From Phoronis australis (lineage: Eukaryota; Phoronida; Phoronidae), in contig NMRA01000665.1 of assembly GCA_002633005.1 (NCBI GenBank), positions 153,728-217,727 on the forward strand: 64,000 nt of DNA, written 5' to 3'. A program made the translations under genes and the position numbers. This document shows positions 59,958 to 64,000 of the stretch, in pieces (positions within the stretch are counted from its first letter, which is position 1; each line of letters starts with the position of its first letter). The notes beneath the pieces are model-generated. The model was not told the origin of the DNA and did no database searches. It worked only from the letters and a program-made list of their open reading frames with translations.

Positions 59958-60572
59958 GGTTTGATATTATGCCTTGTTTCTCGTCAAAATTAGGTGGAAA
60001 ATTTCAGAAATTCAAATTCACACCTGTCGGGAAAAAGTCACGTGACTTGTCTAGATTAAAACTGAACAAGTCTGTTGAAGCGGATCCATCAATGTTTGTG
60101 TTGTCGTACATTAATTGGTGGAATATGTACGCACGTATTGTTAAAAGAAGCTGCGATGCAAAGGTGTTTCTATAACTTATTCAAAGCCTGCGTGTTTAAG
60201 ATGGCTTTGGGGAAGGCACTGAGTTTTGAACTTATACCACTTAACATGGATGTGCGCCTAATGGAGTCGAATTGTAATCCTCATGTATAGCAGCTAGTCC
60301 ACTAAACGCTATTTTGTCCCAGCATGGCTGTCATTCTCAACTGAACATGTACGGCAAACACGTGAAAGACTCCATTATTCCTGTGTACATCGTAAGATCA
60401 ACGTAGACAAAGGACGTAGCGCCCACATAAATTTCAGGCCTGAACACCGTAGACCTAGGAAAGTCTCGAAAAGGCACGATTACACAACATTTGGCAAGAT
60501 GTCACCATGCGAAGCACCGTAATAGCGTTAGTATTTGCAACTGAGTTAGGTCTAGGGGACGCAGCCCTTGTG

Positions 60573-60894
60573 TCATGAAACTGACATTTTCAGCACATGC
60601 ACTTGGTCACATGGGAGTGCTGCCAAAAATCTTATGTTTTCGCCGAGTAAAATTGCAGTCGATGGTGTCGCCAGATGTGCCGAAATGGGGAAATTCAACA
60701 GGTCGTTTGGTTCCGACACGGTGTGGTAAAAACATTTTGCCCGAGTTTGTCGATGTCTCATCAACGTAACAGTCGTAAGTTGACTTAAATGCCCTCCCAT
60801 ATCGATTGAAGATCACGGCGAGACTCTTACCGCCTTGCGGAAGCGATGTATCATTATCTCTTTTATGACACAAAATGTGTGGCTCCATGGGCAA
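60573..60894 (-). pseudogene. Decayed coding region of unknown family, copy 2
   Basis: The minus-strand frame is open here (words LPQGGKSLAVIFNRYGRA, TYDCYVDETST, FGTSGDTIDCNFTRRK), whereas copy 1 at 22407-22990 is broken. Its N-terminal part, still visible in copy 1, is removed by a 157-bp deletion. Better frame preservation could be chance over ~95 codons. Confidence 0.35.
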
Positions 60895-63496
60895 AGCCTT
60901 TTCAAAGTAGTGTAGATAAGCCAGTGAAGCGTGAGACCCCTGAGGTCCCTGTCAATCCTCACCGGCGACAATTCCACGTTATTGCATTTTCACATTGAAC
61001 GTTTAGAGGTACATACATGTACATGCACTGTAGTATGACCAACAGGAAAAACTCCAAATTACCACAGTGAGTTGTTTATTACCAGTATCTCATTGTTACG
61101 GTTGCGTTTCACAGACAAATGAATTTCGGATGCAACACAATGTAGTTCTAAGTTCAATATACGTCATTGTACACATTGTAGATTTAAGTTCAATTTACAT
61201 GTACGTCATTATACTTTTGTATGAACACGAGTCCTGGTAATATCCCTAAAAACGTTTACAACAGAATTACACATTCACTTAGTTGTTACAGAGTATTTGA
61301 GAAGCCAATTTTCTTTAGATTGTGACAAGTTAATGCACTGAATGAACTCGATACAAGATCTGACTTCCAGAGAGACTATCAAGTGAACTGTCCTCAAATA
61401 GCGCAGCACCACAACCATTCTAAGATATTTACACACAATGCAATGCATGCTTCAAACAGTTGTTCTTTTTCTCACCAGTTACTTGTTATGAAATCCGTCG
61501 TTGGAATGCAGTCAAACTTTATTGATCCTAGCACTTTGAGTATACAATATGCTAACAATAAGAAGATATCAAAATGTCAAATATCACTGACGGATGTACG
61601 ATACATTGTCCTTGCTGTGGTTTTGAAAAGAATGTCACACTATCGTGTAGTGCATTATTCTACGTTACCGAAACAGGAGAGTTCACTACAGATAGCCTCA
61701 AAGGGCTGATTTGCTATCTATATAATATCACGTTTAGTAAAATATGCTTTAGTGACTGCAAGAAAACTAAGCTAACTAATTACAACAGGGGCCTGTTACG
61801 TGACAAATCGGGTTTAAAACTTGGGCAAAAAATGGTCTTTCGCTCCACACAGATATTTCAGAAAAATTATTAGATTTCACTAGGACGAAAGTGCAAAGAA
61901 TCTTACAATATACGCGTAATTGCTAGTTACTAAGACAATTTCTATCAATTGCTTCTTGAGTGTGATGCGTTGATAATTACATGTACTTGGTAAACTTTTA
62001 TTCCAAAATTGTGACGTGGGAGCGCAACACCAAGTTACTGTCTTAAGTCCCTTTTCATGACATAAACCTCACACCTCCAAACAAAACAACCAAGGGAAGT
62101 TATACCTAAGCTAAACAAGCTGCACATCCGGTCAAAAGAATTACACGTTTATAACCGCTGAGCTTGTAGGCATCTATTTTGTTTCAGTTCAGTTTCCGTT
62201 TCAGTTTTTCGGTTAAATCTGACGAAGTGGGAAACCAGTTACGTGACTTGTATTGCCAGGTTATTGGATTCGTAGCTGGGGTAAATGAGCTTATTAAGTT
62301 TTGCAATCTTGCGTTTTAAAATCTTACACAAACCAGATTTCATCTACTTCGAAAGGAAAACAAAGCAGCTTGGTTATTCTGCGAGTACCGTCGTCTGGAT
62401 CTTTGGCTGTACGGTTTTAATGTCATATTCGACATTATGTCTTCAACCTTTGTAGACCTTGGCAATTCCTTAACTACTGACCAGTCACACAAATCCTTCT
62501 TCGCCAGGACTTGAATTTTAAAGTATGGTACAACCTATTCCAAAATGCACCAGAAGGTTAGCTGATTTAAAATTGAGTCCAAACATAATTTCCAAGGTGG
62601 ACACTTTCGATTTGAGTATACAATTCATACGTGCAAACAAGGATCAACCTCAGGTTTGCGTTCATTTGATTCAATTATTGGGCTATTAGGTGCACTTTTC
62701 GGGTAACATAGGATTGATACTTGTACATGGAAACAGGCTTATCAAAAACTTTGAGACCATTTTGTGTTTTAAGCGGGTCATTAAGTGCATTTTCTCATGA
62801 CACCGCGACTTATTCATAAAACAAAAAACCAGGTCACATTTACTGTAAAAACTTGAATGAACAAATCTTAAACCGACGTGGAAATACATGTACACCTTGC
62901 AACCACTTTCAAGTCTGGTCTGCAAGCCACCCGCTGGCGACATCGCGTGACCTAATGAATAGAAGCCTAAACAGAGATCTGCCTCGACAGGTAACTTATT
63001 TCATTATGTTGGGTCTCATGGGACTTGATTGCATCTCTTACAATCCACTCTTTCGCAGGATTCGAGGAAGTCGGTGGGCCTACGAACTGACGATTTCCAA
63101 TCCAATCAGCTATTTCTTCGACGCTAATCTATTATTAAAAAACTTACGCCAATTGTGTCTGAACTAGGACACCAGGACTGTATCTACCCGACAGAATGTA
63201 ATATGTGAGAATGACACTTTCGTTTTCGCTCAAGCAAAGCGCATACGTGGCTTTTGTAGTCGCTTTTGTAAGGGCGGCAATTAGACGATAAAGACAAAGT
63301 ACAACGCGGTACTATAGCAGAAGAAGAGAACGACGAAAGACTCTATAACGCAACAAACAAAAACGATTCCACAACGCAGCAACAACATCGTCAACAACAA
63401 CACAAAGTATCAACATCAACATTGATATCAACAAAAGCTGTCAAAAGCCCTCTTCAAAGGAGAACAAACTCTGTTTTGACCTATTTAAATATGTTA

Positions 63497-64000
63497 ACAA
63501 GAGCAACGCGGAGCGTTGAAATGCGCCCACGAATGCACCGCTAACGGTGTGCTTCTGGGCTTGTTTATTTGGAACATAAAAACTGCAACTAGATGGCGCA
63601 AAATATGTCGAATCCATCCAAGAACTTGTATGTGTCATCAAAGCTATTTAACAAATTTCATAATAAAAATCCATCAAGGAACTTCTGAGAAAACAGAGGA
63701 AAATGAAAAAAAAAATGAAATTGTCACTAATAAGCTATAAGCGCAAAAAAACAAAGGTGCCACTAAGAAGCGCAAAAGCAGATTAAGTCGTCGGAAAATC
63801 ATCATCAGACTTCCTCTTCCCGTTAGGAGCATAAAAGCAATTTCCACAACCATCGTTAGAGTTGTTTGGCTGACAGAGGGGCAGACGCCAAATAACAAGA
63901 CTCGAAAACAGTAGAAATGGCCAAAGAATGGCGCAAAATGCCTCGAATTTTAACGAAAACCGGACGATAGCGCCACCTCACTAATAGATGCCAAAATGCC
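63497..64000. repeat. Hairpin-ended repeat, cut by the window edge
   Basis: Starts ACAAGAGCAACGCGGAGCGT (hairpin at 63504-63518) and matches 25033-25535 closely. It continues past the end of the window. Confidence 0.8.

Larger units (their letters stand above)
54321..60090 (-). mobile_element. Near full-length LINE (non-LTR retrotransposon), defective
   Basis: Ends are set by comparison with copy 1, which reads straight from GGCTAACTC to AATGTTTGTG. The element has a ~130-bp 5' leader, ORF1, a long inter-ORF region (about 57620-59168) and ORF2 with endonuclease, RT and C-terminal zinc motif. Its 3' tail ends in CTAAG-type short repeats. No convincing target duplication is seen. Frameshifts and stops break both ORFs, and the RT has lost its central motifs. 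APE-type endonuclease and tail structure suggest the CR1/Jockey-like assemblage; the clade is not assigned. Confidence 0.85.
50919..64000. repeat. Large segmental duplication, copy 2, runs off the window
   Basis: Partner of 18978-25535 in the same orientation. It is twice as long because of a solo LTR (53216-53547), a LINE (54321-60090), a different block at about 62218-62990 and smaller indels. The right end of the homology lies beyond 64000. Confidence 0.9.

Noticed and set aside
61574-61873. 99-codon plus-strand frame with CPCCGF motif
   Set aside because: The paired segment at 23536-23700 has frameshifts and stops, and the cysteine motif is not kept, so coding is not supported.
1-64000. 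tRNA, rRNA, riboswitch, prokaryotic operons or prophage
   Set aside because: No cloverleaf with A/B boxes, rRNA core or bacterial gene organisation was seen; splice sites and retroelements show animal nuclear DNA.

Overview
The window looks like nuclear DNA of an animal, probably a marine invertebrate. Real coding signal comes as short exons with GT/AG borders, not operons. Protein modules include a thrombospondin type-1 repeat, a somatomedin-B-like domain, a family-B-type seven-helix receptor and a THAP zinc finger. Most of the rest is decayed transposon DNA. A Gmr1-type Ty3/gypsy element was first described in deuterostomes, so a hemichordate, cephalochordate or echinoderm is plausible. The species cannot be fixed from sequence alone.

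Layout: 0-13 kb holds minus-strand exon candidates (TSP1 at 848-1024, unknown exons at 2681-3207 and 7699-7868, a possible signal-peptide exon near 12431-12487). It also holds a 2.2-kb terminal-inverted-repeat transposon (5136-7324), a LINE fragment (9300-10160) and repeat copy 1 (10440-12143). 13-19 kb is almost featureless. 19-25.5 kb is copy 1 of a large duplication carrying a piggyBac-like transposase relic. 27.3-33.7 kb is a two-exon minus-strand receptor gene, with a 965-bp tandem duplication in its intron next to a single N. 35.7-40.5 kb is a defective LTR retrotransposon with domain order gag-protease-integrase-RT-RNase H. Its terminal repeats and 5-bp target duplication can be read directly. 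41.7-46.9 kb is a LINE split by a hairpin-ended repeat, the block being tandemly repeated around another single N. 48.5-49.9 kb is repeat copy 2, followed by a THAP-domain first exon. 50.9-64.0 kb is copy 2 of the large duplication, enlarged by a solo LTR (332 bp) and a 5.8-kb LINE that are absent from copy 1.

The best-supported host genes are the SMB-7TM receptor and the THAP exon. The most informative findings are the Gmr1-like element with integrase ahead of RT and a SCAN-like gag, the empty/filled-site comparisons between duplication copies that define transposon ends to the base, and the two N-flanked tandem repeats that probably mark unmerged haplotypes in the assembly.
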